DNA of 46,273 nt from an uncultured Prevotella sp. (GCA_946188165.1 CAMHTW010000029.1:1-46273), one strand, 5' to 3'. Counted from the first letter of the stretch, positions 35,151 to 43,196 are shown. A program made the numbers and translations. Notes: a model not told the origin generated them from the letters alone.

Positions 35151-36120
35151 GCGAGTATTCCTTTACCTCCCAAGCCAGTACACTGGCACCCAACAAGTTG
35201 CGTACTTCGTCGTCAATCGTCGAGGGTATCAGTTTCACCTTGCCTTGAAGGTTATGGAACACATGCTTCTCGAACGATTCGCTGGCAGGCTCCAGCAACC
35301 AGTGGCCAGCCTTCGGAACCCTGCCGGTAAAGACGAATGCTTCTGGATTGACTACCGAGGCATAGTTGGCCAAGCCCATTCCCAGAATATAGCCTACACG
35401 ACGGTAGGTTTCGATGGCCAAGGCGTCGCCCCGCTCGCACAACTCGGTGATAATGGCTGGCGTCAACTGCTCTACTTGTCTCATCAAGCTGGGTTCTGAC
35501 GATTCTTCCATCAGCTCCTTGGCGGTCTGCACAACACCCGAGGCAGCCGTATATGCTTCCAGACAACCTTGTTTGCCACAGCCGCACACGCGTCCGTTAG
35601 GTACAATACATGAGTGGCCTATCTCGCCTGCAAAACCGTTGGCGCCAAGATGGGGAACACCATTACAATAGATACAACTGCCCAAGCCGCTACCCAGCGA
35701 TATGACCACGAAGTCGCGCATACCATGGGCGGCACCGAAAGCCTGTTCACCCAGTGCTATCACGTGGGCATTATTAGCCAACGCAACAGCAATTCCCAAC
35801 TGGTCGCGCAGCATGGCAGCCAAGGGTATGACGCCCTTCCACGGCAGACTGGGTGAATTTTCGATGCATCCAGTCTTGAAATTACCACTAGGAATACTGA
35901 TTCCCACCGAACGAATGCTCTCATAGCCGCCGTTAGCTTCTGCCAGCTGCATGATATGCTCAGTAAGCACTGCGACGTAATCGCTTATAAACGGATAGTC
36001 GCTGGTCACGAAACTGCACTGCCCAAGGATATTACCACGAACATCCACAACGGCACACGTTGTATCGTGTACATTGACATTGATACCCACCACTTGGGTC
36101 TTCAGCTCATTGTGTATCAT
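35140..36120 (-). CDS. ROK-family protein, probable pseudokinase (copy 3)
   Basis: 326 residues from ATG at 36120, giving the same length as the other two copies; an upstream TTG would add 7 residues. The zinc knuckle is intact (GEIGHSC, VCGCGKQGCLEAY). The phosphate loop is the most changed: GINVNVHDT, so even the metal-binding Asp is Asn 14. The catalytic motif reads ANNAH with N117 in place of Asp. GSGLGS replaces GTGxGG. It is the most upstream of the trio on its strand. The peptidase gene lies 34 bases before it, so these genes may share a transcript. The three genes are separated by short TTCACT-type repeats. Confidence 0.9.
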   Translation of the reverse strand: MIHNELKTQVVGINVNVHDTTCAVVDVRGNILGQCSFVTSDYPFISDYVAVLTEHIMQLAEANGGYESIRSVGISIPSGNFKTGCIENSPSLPWKGVIPLAAMLRDQLGIAVALANNAHVIALGEQAFGAAHGMRDFVVISLGSGLGSCIYCNGVPHLGANGFAGEIGHSCIVPNGRVCGCGKQGCLEAYTAASGVVQTAKELMEESSEPSLMRQVEQLTPAIITELCERGDALAIETYRRVGYILGMGLANYASVVNPEAFVFTGRVPKAGHWLLEPASESFEKHVFHNLQGKVKLIPSTIDDEVRNLLGASVLAWEVKEYSLFK

Positions 36121-36154
36121 AGTTTTTCTTAAAGTTTGCAATTAAACGAAAGGT

Positions 36155-37027
36155 TTACAACTCTGCATCAGAGCACTGGAAGGTCGTTCCCTTCGAGATG
36201 TCGCCCGTTTCCAGTCCCAGTTTGAACCACTTCATACGCTGTTTCGACGTACCGTGATTGAACGATTCCGGAACGGCATAGCCACGTGCCTTCTTCTGCA
36301 GATAGTCGTCGCCTATCACTTCGGCACAGTTGATGGCCTCCTCGATATCGCCGTCTTCCAGCGAACGGAACATCTTATTGTCGTGGTGCGCCCATACGCC
36401 GGCATAGAAGTCTGCCAGCAGTTCCAGTCGGACCGACAACTTGTTAGCCTCAGCCTGCGACAGACGGGCCATTTGCTCATGCACCTTCTGCAGTGTACCC
36501 GTCAGATACTCCACATGGTGTCCTACCTCGTGAGCTATCACGTATGCATAGGCAAAATCGCCGTCAGCACCCAATTGTTTCTTCATTGTCGTAAAGAACG
36601 AGAGGTCGATATACAGTTTTTGGTCGCCTGAGCAGTAGAAGGGCCCCATAGCAGCAGAGCCTTGTCCGCAGGCCGTTGCCGTCCCATCGGTGTACAGCAC
36701 CATCGTCGGCACCTGATAGGTAGCCCCCTGTTCCTTAAAGATTTTTGTCCATACGTCTTCTGTTCCTGCCAGAATCTGTGTTGAGAATTTTGCCAAGGCT
36801 TGTTCTTCTTCGGTGAATTCGCGCTGTTGCCCTTCACTCACTTCCGTGTTCTGTCCCATTGACTGCTGGGCTGCCTGCATGCCAGCCTCCAGCGGATTAC
36901 CACCTGTAAAGTAGGCAATCGCCATGGCAATAATAATACCGCCAATACCCAGCCCGGCCTTCTTGCCACCGCTCATTCCGCGGCGGTCTTCTACATTCGA
37001 ACTTTCTCTTCTTCCGTCCAGTCTCAT
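36155..37027 (-). CDS. Neutral zinc metallopeptidase (YpfJ family)
   Basis: 290 residues. The N-terminus MRLDGRRESSNVEDRRGMSGG is the usual opening of YpfJ-like proteins, followed by one membrane helix (GLGIGGIIIAMAIAYFTGG, about 25-43). The zinc site HEVGHHVEYLTG (about 163-174) has the HExxH arrangement, and ELLADFYAGVWAHH downstream supplies the third ligand. The length matches the family. The domain should face the periplasm; the substrate is unknown. The C-terminus FNHGTSKQRMKWFKLGLETGD is a family signature. Confidence 0.93.
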   Translation of the reverse strand: MRLDGRRESSNVEDRRGMSGGKKAGLGIGGIIIAMAIAYFTGGNPLEAGMQAAQQSMGQNTEVSEGQQREFTEEEQALAKFSTQILAGTEDVWTKIFKEQGATYQVPTMVLYTDGTATACGQGSAAMGPFYCSGDQKLYIDLSFFTTMKKQLGADGDFAYAYVIAHEVGHHVEYLTGTLQKVHEQMARLSQAEANKLSVRLELLADFYAGVWAHHDNKMFRSLEDGDIEEAINCAEVIGDDYLQKKARGYAVPESFNHGTSKQRMKWFKLGLETGDISKGTTFQCSDAEL

Positions 37028-37078
37028 AATGTTATTACGTTTTAGGATTTATTATTCCGCTACAAAGTTAATAAAAAA

Positions 37079-37633
37079 TCATGAAACAACGCTAAAAATA
37101 TAGCCTTTTTTTTCATTTATAACGGTTTTAGCATCTTTTAAAACATTTAAGACATGCTTTAAGTCGTTTCTGATGCCCTCGCCCGAGTGTTTCAGTACGG
37201 CTTCTTTCAGCGTCCACAGCCGGATGAACTCCACATCGGGCCGTTCGGCGTGTTCTATCCTTTCCATTTCTGCCTCACTCATCGTGTAGCGGGCCAAGCT
37301 GTCCGAATAGCGACGAATGCTCTCAATGTCCACACCGACAGGTTTGTCGCTCAGCACACAGATGGCCGCCTCCCGACAATGGCTCATATTGAAGCATATC
37401 TCCGGATGGCCCATGATGGCGGGCTTACCATGCTCACCATATTCGAACACGGGCGGCTGCTCGATACCATATTCTTTGCGCAGTCCCTCGCACAACAGCA
37501 GATAGGCTGCTGCACAAGTTTTGCGCCCCAGTTCGTGTTTGAACTTCAGGCACTGTTCACGTCGCTGTTCACTCAACAGTGGCAGCGCAGCCTCCCAGTC
37601 AAAGTGTTCTATATCGTCATTCAAATAAATCAT
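37079..37633 (-). CDS. 4'-phosphopantetheinyl transferase superfamily protein
   Basis: 184 residues. Transfers the phosphopantetheine arm of CoA to carrier proteins. Signature GVDIESI (about 98-104) binds magnesium with the later pair in RLWTLKEAVLKHSGEG (about 140-155); CFNMSHC precedes it. Sfp-type enzymes are usually about 220-240 residues, so this is a compact version. It may prime fatty-acid or secondary-metabolite carriers; no such genes are nearby. The helicase gene ends about 45 bases from its start and the two are co-oriented. Confidence 0.88.
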   Translation of the reverse strand: MIYLNDDIEHFDWEAALPLLSEQRREQCLKFKHELGRKTCAAAYLLLCEGLRKEYGIEQPPVFEYGEHGKPAIMGHPEICFNMSHCREAAICVLSDKPVGVDIESIRRYSDSLARYTMSEAEMERIEHAERPDVEFIRLWTLKEAVLKHSGEGIRNDLKHVLNVLKDAKTVINEKKGYIFSVVS

Positions 37634-37649
37634 TCTTCAATTTTTACCG

Positions 37650-37690
37650 GCGAAGCCGATTCTTCACTCTTCATTCTTCACTCTTCACTT
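37650..37690. repeat. TTCTTCACTC tandem tract after the helicase gene
   Basis: Repeated TTCTTCACTCTTCATTCTTC-type units cover the helicase stop and the gap to the phosphopantetheinyl transferase gene. Confidence 0.6.
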
Positions 37691-39120
37691 ATCTGTGTTT
37701 TGGGCCAATTGACCAAATAGAGTTGTTCGGTAGCACGTGTGAAGGCCGTATAGAGCCAATGCAGGTAGTCGGGCGTCAGCATGTCGTCCGTCATGTAGCC
37801 CTGATCTACATACACATGCGCCCACTGTCCACCCTGCGCCTTATGGCAGGTGGCTGCGTAGGCAAACTTCACCTGCAGGGCATTAAAGTATTTGTCTTCC
37901 CTGACCTTCTTGAAGCGTTCCTGTTTCTGCGGAATGTCGGCATAGTCCGCCATTACCTTATTATATAACTGGTCCTGCTGTTCACGCGTCAGGGCGGGTG
38001 CTTCCGATGTCAGCGTGTCCAACAACACGGTAGCCGTCAGCTCGTAATCGTCGTAGTCGGGGAAGGTCATCGTAACGTCGGCGAAGCGGAAACCGTGCTG
38101 TTCGTGCACATGGCGCACCCGTCGTACCACAGCCCTGTCGCCATTGGCAATAAAAGTCATAGGCGGCGTACCACTCCCCGCGCCCTTCGAATCGGGGTTG
38201 GGGGTCAGGCTATAGTTGTTCTTGACTATCATTATCTGGTCACCGCTACATAGTTCATCCTCACGGTCCAGTACCATATTGCGAATGCCCTGGTTATAGA
38301 TGTTGGCACGTTTGTTGCTTCGCGTCACCACAATGGTATCGTCCATTCCTACCCTACTATAACTGCTTGCCAACTGTTCGACAAGCTCGCCACCCGGCAC
38401 ATTCCTGATATCCGCAAAACCCTGGAACCGAATCTTTGGCAGCACACATCTTTCCCCTTCCATCATCCTTCTTATCTCTGTCGCATTCCACAGGATGCCT
38501 GACGTCTGGCTCTGGCGCAGCACCTCGCTCAGGCTGCATTCGAAGACGTGCAACCCATAGCCGCGCAACACATCGGCCATCAGTGCCGGACTCTCCGTCT
38601 CGCCAACGGGTGGTAACTGGGCTGTGTCGCCTATCAGCATCAGACGGCAGTTTCTGTCGTTATACACAAAGCGTATCAGGTCATCCATCAACTGCCCGCC
38701 AGCAAAGATACTGTCGCCGTAGTTCGAGGCATTGGCTATCATCGACGCCTCGTCCACCATAAACAGCGTGTCCTGAGCCGAATTGTAGTTCAGGTCGAAA
38801 TTGCTGTCCATCGACTTCTGCCTATAGATGCGCCGATGAATGGTGTAGGCTGGTTGTTGGGCAAACAGCGAGAACACCTTGGCCGCACGACCCGTTGGTG
38901 CCAACAGCACCATCTTCTGTTGCAACGACACCAGCGCCTGCACGATGGCAGCCGACAGCGATGTCTTTCCCGTACCGGCAGCACCCCTCAACACCATAAC
39001 AGCCCGCTCGTGGCGGTCGGTCATGAAGCGTGCAAAACAGTCGATGGCCACCTCCTGCTCCTTGGTAGGCACGTGACCAAACGCACTGTGTATCCGGTAT
39101 TTCAGTTCGTCGGTTATCAT
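37678..39120 (-). CDS. RecD-like superfamily 1 DNA helicase
   Basis: 480 residues. Walker A VLRGAAGTGKTSLSAAIV (about 43-60), Walker B FMVDEASMI (about 118-126), motif III LIGDTAQLPPVGE (about 160-172), motif IV VVTRSNKRAN, and the UvrD_C_2-type C-terminus YAATCHKAQGGQW...LHWLYTAFTRATEQLYL (motifs V-VI). It matches the short RecD2-like ATPases of Bacteroidota, without the N-terminal extension of RecD2. It is presumably a 5'-3' DNA unwinding enzyme in repair or recombination. Its promoter at 39129-39161 lies inside a hairpin. Co-oriented with the gene that follows. Confidence 0.92.
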   Translation of the reverse strand: MITDELKYRIHSAFGHVPTKEQEVAIDCFARFMTDRHERAVMVLRGAAGTGKTSLSAAIVQALVSLQQKMVLLAPTGRAAKVFSLFAQQPAYTIHRRIYRQKSMDSNFDLNYNSAQDTLFMVDEASMIANASNYGDSIFAGGQLMDDLIRFVYNDRNCRLMLIGDTAQLPPVGETESPALMADVLRGYGLHVFECSLSEVLRQSQTSGILWNATEIRRMMEGERCVLPKIRFQGFADIRNVPGGELVEQLASSYSRVGMDDTIVVTRSNKRANIYNQGIRNMVLDREDELCSGDQIMIVKNNYSLTPNPDSKGAGSGTPPMTFIANGDRAVVRRVRHVHEQHGFRFADVTMTFPDYDDYELTATVLLDTLTSEAPALTREQQDQLYNKVMADYADIPQKQERFKKVREDKYFNALQVKFAYAATCHKAQGGQWAHVYVDQGYMTDDMLTPDYLHWLYTAFTRATEQLYLVNWPKTQISEE

Positions 39121-39128
39121 TTCTGCGT

Positions 39129-39178
39129 GTAAAGGTACAAAAAAGAGAGCGAACCACCAAAGATTCGCCCTCTTTTTT
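39129..39178 (-). promoter_or_regulatory. Helicase promoter embedded in a hairpin
   Basis: The minus strand has TTTG (39158-39161), a 20-base spacer, then TACCTTTAC (39129-39137). The spacer is one arm of a 15-bp imperfect hairpin (39139-39153 with 39164-39178, one mismatch) whose 10-base loop carries the TTTG. The A/T flanks also make it look like an intrinsic terminator for upstream minus-strand RNA. Confidence 0.65.
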
Positions 39179-39201
39179 CACTTTACATTATTCACTATTC
39201 A

Positions 39202-39309
39202 CTAGTGCATTATCCCGTTAATGCACGAACTGGTTCCCATTGCGGTCAGTGCCGCTGTCAAGATGGATATCACCATCTGAATCACCGTCTTCCAAGTTTC
39301 CTTCTTCAT
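39202..39309 (-). CDS. Smalltalk microprotein (35 aa)
   Basis: A 35-residue product beginning MKKETWKTVIQMVISIL, with a hydrophobic helix and the ending GTSSCINGIMH. This is the pattern of the Bacteroidales 'smalltalk' family of microproteins (MKK-TWK, helix, TSC), often found downstream of HU-like DNA-binding genes, exactly as here (HU-like gene 39479-40036). The Cys in TSSC after a hydrophobic stretch could be a lipobox. Function is unknown. A second, out-of-frame short reading of the same DNA starting at an ATG 11 bases upstream is acidic and unlike any family I know. Confidence 0.82.
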   Translation of the reverse strand: MKKETWKTVIQMVISILTAALTAMGTSSCINGIMH

Positions 39310-39367
39310 AATTCTTCATTCCTTAATTTGTCAATTTGTACACAGAGACACAAAGACGTGTTTATTT

Positions 39368-39457
39368 ACCGCAGATTACGCAGATTTCACAGATTTTTTA
39401 TTTATAGGTGCAGGGTGTGGCGCAGCTATAATCTGTATAATCTGCGAAATCTGCGGT
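39368..39457. repeat. Large inverted repeat built from AATCTGCG units
   Basis: The left arm 39368-39394 and right arm 39431-39457 are inverted copies identical at 24 of 27 positions, with a 36-base spacer. Each arm carries two AATCTGCG cores. It lies between the HU-like gene and the smalltalk gene on their transcript. Confidence 0.85.
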
Positions 39458-39478
39458 TAATTTAACTTCAGCCCTCGT

Positions 39479-40036
39479 TTAGTTCTCGTTGGGCTCATCG
39501 TCACCACCGCCTTCGCCGTTGTTGCCACCGGTATTACCGCCAGTGTTCGAACCGCTGCCACCACCGCTGGGTGCATTGCTGTTCTCGTTGTCCTCCACGG
39601 TGCCGTCGTCAGCCGAGGTCACGCGCTTTACTTCCTTGCCGTCCTTGTCGTAGCAGGTAATCTGCACGGCGGTCGATGCCAGCTCGTCCTTCAGGTCGGT
39701 GGTGGGCGTGAAGATGATGCGGCGCGTGGTAATCAGGTTCGCCTTCACCTCGTTCACGTTGGCCACACTCTTGGCTCGCAACCCGAATCGCATGGTGCCC
39801 AGTCCAGGCAGCGCCACGCTGTGGCCCTCGGTCGCCCATGCCTTGATCACCTCGCCAGCAGCATCCCAGCAGGCCTGCATCACGCCTCGGCTTACACCGC
39901 TGCGGAGGGCTGCCTCTTTGATGACTTTCTCCTGCGAGAGACCCGTGTACAGCTCGGGCATCATCACGTAGCGGTACGTGTCGGCATACTTGCCAACCTT
40001 AATCAACTGTTCCTTTGCTTTTACTTTCAGTGCCAT
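39479..40036 (-). CDS. HU-like DNA-binding protein with Gly/Asn-rich acidic tail
   Basis: 185 residues. The N-terminal region (about 1-125) follows the Bacteroidales HU-like pattern: a basic opening MALKVKAKEQLIKVGKYADTYRYV, helices with LSQEKVIKEAALRSGVSRGVM, then the beta region GHSVALPGLGTMRFGL...TTRRIIFTPTTDLKDEL, which would contact DNA. The tail (about 145-185) is low-complexity Gly, Ser, Asn and acidic residues. Such tails are typical of this family and absent from classical HU. The upstream promoter is near consensus with a leader of about 100 bases. The smalltalk gene follows. Confidence 0.9.
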   Translation of the reverse strand: MALKVKAKEQLIKVGKYADTYRYVMMPELYTGLSQEKVIKEAALRSGVSRGVMQACWDAAGEVIKAWATEGHSVALPGLGTMRFGLRAKSVANVNEVKANLITTRRIIFTPTTDLKDELASTAVQITCYDKDGKEVKRVTSADDGTVEDNENSNAPSGGGSGSNTGGNTGGNNGEGGGDDEPNEN

Positions 40037-40140
40037 AATTTTGTGTGTTTTAAAGGGTTTAACTTACGAATTTTTACTGCCTAACTTGGGAGTTTTTTTT
40101 CTTTAACTAGCGCGCCATTTTTCTCCTTCGTTTTGACAAT

Positions 40141-40173
40141 GCAAAGGTACAACATTTTTCGTGCGGTTCCAAA
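40141..40173 (-). promoter_or_regulatory. Complete Bacteroidota promoter for the HU-like gene
   Basis: The minus strand reads TTTG (40170-40173), a 20-base spacer, then TACCTTTGC (40141-40149). The leader to the ATG at 40036 is about 100 bases. Confidence 0.75.
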
Positions 40174-40240
40174 TTTCCGCCCTCCAATTCCCCCGATTTT
40201 CAGCACTAATTCCCGCCTTTTTCGCAGGCGCCCTCAATTC

Positions 40241-40408
40241 GTGACAATGACATCGTGACAAAGTGACAATAAGCACCTGCAAATATGCGCATTCTAATAT
40301 CATAATAAAATATTATTTTAATAATATATTATTATAAATATTCTACTCAACATTCCAGTAACAATGGAACATCCTTAATGTCACGATGTCATCTTGTCAT
40401 CATGTCAC
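40241..40408. repeat. GTGACA inverted-repeat cluster around an AT-rich core
   Basis: The left block 40241-40268 has four TGACA motifs; the right block 40379-40408 has the same in inverted orientation. They share an exact 14-base inverted match (ATGACATCGTGACA at 40247-40260 against 40379-40392). The centre, about 40298-40352, is almost only A and T. This fills the 454-base gap between the HU-like and transposase genes, whose promoters flank it. Confidence 0.8.
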
Positions 40409-40424
40409 TTTTCTGTGCAAAATG

Positions 40425-40457
40425 TTTGTACGATTCAATTATTATTCGTACCTTTGC
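40425..40457 (+). promoter_or_regulatory. Complete promoter for the transposase fusion
   Basis: TTTG at 40425-40428, a 20-base spacer, then TACCTTTGC at 40449-40457, 33 bases before the ATG. It directly abuts the right GTGACA block. Confidence 0.75.
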
Positions 40458-40490
40458 AAATGGAAACAGTATAGACACGAACGGTAAAAA

Positions 40491-41693
40491 ATGCCCACCA
40501 CCAAAGAAGAATTGCTACGACGAGGATTACACCCCCATGATATCCAGCACAACCAACACCGTCGTGCCGAATGGCAAGACTATGGCGGCACGGGTCTTTA
40601 TATGGTTACGCTATGTGTAGAGGGTCGCTTGGGATTGTTCGGACACTTAGAGGGCAATATCAGAGCCCCACGCACATCTGAAGCTTTCCCTCATATTGTG
40701 CTCAGTCCCCTTGGCCATGCTATAATGATGGAGGAACTGCCTAAGATACACCGACTCTATCCCCAGATTGAACTATGGAAAGCTGCCATCATGCCCGATC
40801 ATTTACATTTACTCTTTTATATCAGCGCGCCCCTGCCAAAAGGGAAGCATCTTGGGCATGTCATCAGTAGCTTCAAAGGCGGCTGCTCCCGCTTATGGTG
40901 GGCACAGGGCGGTACAGGAGGAGCAACCAAAGAGAGCAACTCGGGGACCAACACTAACGTGATGGGAACAGCGGTAGAAACAGCGGCGAATGTCCCCGCA
41001 GTATCAGCTGCGGTCCCACCAGCTGCCAAGCCATCGCGCCCACCTCTCTTTGAGCGTGGCTATCATGACCGCATCATACGACGCCCGGGAATGCTGGAGA
41101 ATATTAAGCGCTATATGGCTGACAATCCGCTGCGAGCAATGATTCGACAACAGATGCCCCACCTGATGGAGCGCCGCCTACATCTGCGCATTGGTACCCA
41201 CGATTTTGCTGCTTTTGGGGCTCTTTTCTTACTGAAGCGTGCCGAGAAGGAACAGGTGTTCTATCACCGTCGAGACAAGACAACAGGCCTCCCTACCGAA
41301 CAGACCGAGAGTTACCGACAATCGCGCGACCGACAGCTCAACGAAGCGCGCGAGGGTGTCGTGCTTGTATCGCCAGGTATTTCGAAAGGAGAAAGCCTTG
41401 TGATACACACAGCCATAGACGAGGGGTTACCCGTCATCCAACTGCAAAAAGAGACTATTGGTCAATACTGGAAGCCCGAACGCCATCGTTTCGAAGCCTG
41501 TACACGCGGGGCGTTGCTCATCTTGTATCCCTGGGAGCTTGATAAGGAACAGACCGACTATGACCGTTTTCACCGTCTGAACGACCTTGCTGCCGAGATT
41601 TGCGCCAGAACCGATGCCACACTGATGGATGTCGGAGGAATCTTGGAGCCCAAAGTACACAAAAGATTGCAACGCCACACTTCGTACCTTTAG
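40491..41693 (+). CDS. Y1 (RAYT-like) transposase fused to a DprA/LOG-like Rossmann domain
   Basis: 400 residues. The N-terminal part is a single-tyrosine HUH nuclease: YMVTLCVEGRLGLFG, IMPDHLHLLFYIS with the HUH pair H104/H106, and IKRYMADNPLR with catalytic Tyr 208. A low-complexity insert (about 140-185, Gly/Thr/Ala/Pro) separates the two. RAYT proteins are normally 150-250 residues. Here an added C-terminal domain (about 245-400) shows GVVLVSPGISKGESLVIHTAIDEGLPVIQL and CTRGALLILYPW, a nucleotide-binding pattern reminiscent of DprA/SMF or LOG-family proteins. No IS ends were seen; it may be a domesticated single-copy enzyme acting on nearby repeats. The C-domain assignment is tentative. 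Confidence 0.82.
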   Translation: MPTTKEELLRRGLHPHDIQHNQHRRAEWQDYGGTGLYMVTLCVEGRLGLFGHLEGNIRAPRTSEAFPHIVLSPLGHAIMMEELPKIHRLYPQIELWKAAIMPDHLHLLFYISAPLPKGKHLGHVISSFKGGCSRLWWAQGGTGGATKESNSGTNTNVMGTAVETAANVPAVSAAVPPAAKPSRPPLFERGYHDRIIRRPGMLENIKRYMADNPLRAMIRQQMPHLMERRLHLRIGTHDFAAFGALFLLKRAEKEQVFYHRRDKTTGLPTEQTESYRQSRDRQLNEAREGVVLVSPGISKGESLVIHTAIDEGLPVIQLQKETIGQYWKPERHRFEACTRGALLILYPWELDKEQTDYDRFHRLNDLAAEICARTDATLMDVGGILEPKVHKRLQRHTSYL

Positions 41694-41821
41694 GTCGAAG
41701 AACCATCCCAAATGAGAAAGATCAAGGGGACTGGTGAGTGTTCCGGTGTGTTCTCTGATTAACCCTTCCAGCCGAGTTAGTGTTAAATTAACAGAAGAAA
41801 TTGCAGATTATGTTCAAAATG

Positions 41822-41857
41822 TTTGTTGTATTGGACAAATTTTACTAATTTTGTCCA
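41822..41857 (+). promoter_or_regulatory. Promoter with overlapping palindromic operator for the ATPase gene
   Basis: TTTG (41822-41825), a 20-base spacer, then TAATTTTG (41846-41853). TGGACAAA (41832-41839) and TTTGTCCA (41850-41857) form an 8-bp palindrome with a 10-base spacer that covers the -7 element, as a repressor site would. Confidence 0.65.
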
Positions 41858-41884
41858 GTAAAAAAGTAAAAATTGGTCATAATT

Positions 41885-43156
41885 ATGAGGTCTATCGTAC
41901 TTTCACAGCGTAAAGAGCGTGACGGTCTTTTGGAAAAAGTCTTCCTCCCTCGCGACTATCAGATGGAGGCGGAGTCATTTCTTTCCTCACCACTCATCAA
42001 ACTGATAACCGGTCCTCGAAGGGCTGGCAAGTCTGTGCTTACTCTTTTGCTATTAAAGGGCAAAAACTTTGCATATCTGAACTTCGACGATGAACAGTTA
42101 TTGGAGCGTTTTGATGAAGATACAGCCATGCAGGCTCTCTTAGAGGTCTATCCTGGTTTTAATTATTTGTTACTTGATGAGATACAGAACCTTGAACATT
42201 GGGACGTGTGGGTGGCCAAACTCTATCGGCGCGGCTATAACCTGCTTATAACAGGCTCTAATTCAAAGTTGCTGTCAAGCGAGATGGGCACGGTTCTCAC
42301 TGGCCGCTATCTGGAGATAGAGGTGCTGCCTTTCTCGCTGACAGAGTGTTTCAGATTCAAGCAGCAGGAATGGCAGTCAGAATTGCCCGATGAAAGAGCT
42401 ACGCTGATGTTACAGGTCGAAGACTATATGCACTATGGCGGTTACCCCGAGATTATCAATAGCAGGGAGATTACCGAGAGTTATCTCAGTTCTCTTTTTG
42501 ACTCCATCATTCTGAAAGATATTGCCAAAAGATACAAAATCCGCAAGACTACAGAGTTGTACCAGCTGGCGACCTATCTTGTAAGTATGTTCTGTAACGA
42601 GTTTACATACTCATCGCTGAAGGATGATCTTGATTTTTCCAGCAAGTCAACACTACAGAAGTTTTGCAACTACCTCCAGCAGACATATTTATTCTTCTAT
42701 CTGCCCCGTTATAACAACAAATTGAAACTGATGCAGAAAGCACCTCAGAAAGTTTATGTGGTTGATAACGGTTTCCTTGCCTCCAATGCTTTCCAGACTA
42801 CAGAGAATAAAGGCAGACTATTGGAAAATCTTGTATTTTTGGAACTACTGAGAAGAAAGAATAAGGTTGGCGATAATCTATTCTATTACCACTCTCGCAA
42901 TGACCGTGAGACAGACTTTGTCGTCCGTGAAAATTTCAATGTCAAGCAACTGATTCAGGTGTGTTATGATATGACAGGAAAGAAGACGGAAAAGCGTGAA
43001 GTTGACAGCATCCTTGAATGTGCCGGTGAACTGAAATGCGACAATCTGCTGATTATCACCTGGAATCAGGATGGTATCATAGAAAAAGTTGGAAGGACAA
43101 TCTTAGTTATCCCATACTATAAGTGGTGTCGGGATTACTGGCATCCATCGTTTTAG
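41885..43156 (+). CDS. AAA ATPase with DUF4143 C-terminus
   Basis: 423 residues from ATG at 41885; an in-frame TTG lies 12 bases upstream. Walker A GPRRAGKS at 43-50, Walker B YLLLDEIQNLEHW with D98/E99, sensor-type LLITGSNSKLL, then the AAA_14 landmark GRYLEIEVLPFSLTEC. The C-terminal half matches DUF4143 (YHSRNDRETDFVV, FNVKQLIQVCYDM), a nuclease-like fold with a D-E-T-D cluster. Such ATPases are common accessory genes in Bacteroidota with unknown function. A DnaA-box-containing terminator follows the stop. Confidence 0.9.
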   Translation: MRSIVLSQRKERDGLLEKVFLPRDYQMEAESFLSSPLIKLITGPRRAGKSVLTLLLLKGKNFAYLNFDDEQLLERFDEDTAMQALLEVYPGFNYLLLDEIQNLEHWDVWVAKLYRRGYNLLITGSNSKLLSSEMGTVLTGRYLEIEVLPFSLTECFRFKQQEWQSELPDERATLMLQVEDYMHYGGYPEIINSREITESYLSSLFDSIILKDIAKRYKIRKTTELYQLATYLVSMFCNEFTYSSLKDDLDFSSKSTLQKFCNYLQQTYLFFYLPRYNNKLKLMQKAPQKVYVVDNGFLASNAFQTTENKGRLLENLVFLELLRRKNKVGDNLFYYHSRNDRETDFVVRENFNVKQLIQVCYDMTGKKTEKREVDSILECAGELKCDNLLIITWNQDGIIEKVGRTILVIPYYKWCRDYWHPSF

Positions 43157-43196
43157 TAGCACAACAGAACCAACTCTTCCGAACACTTTACTAACT

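Noticed and set aside
40491..41700. Complete insertion sequence around the Y1 transposase
   Set aside because: No terminal hairpins or second gene of an IS200/IS605 element found at the gene's borders; the gene has a host-type consensus promoter.
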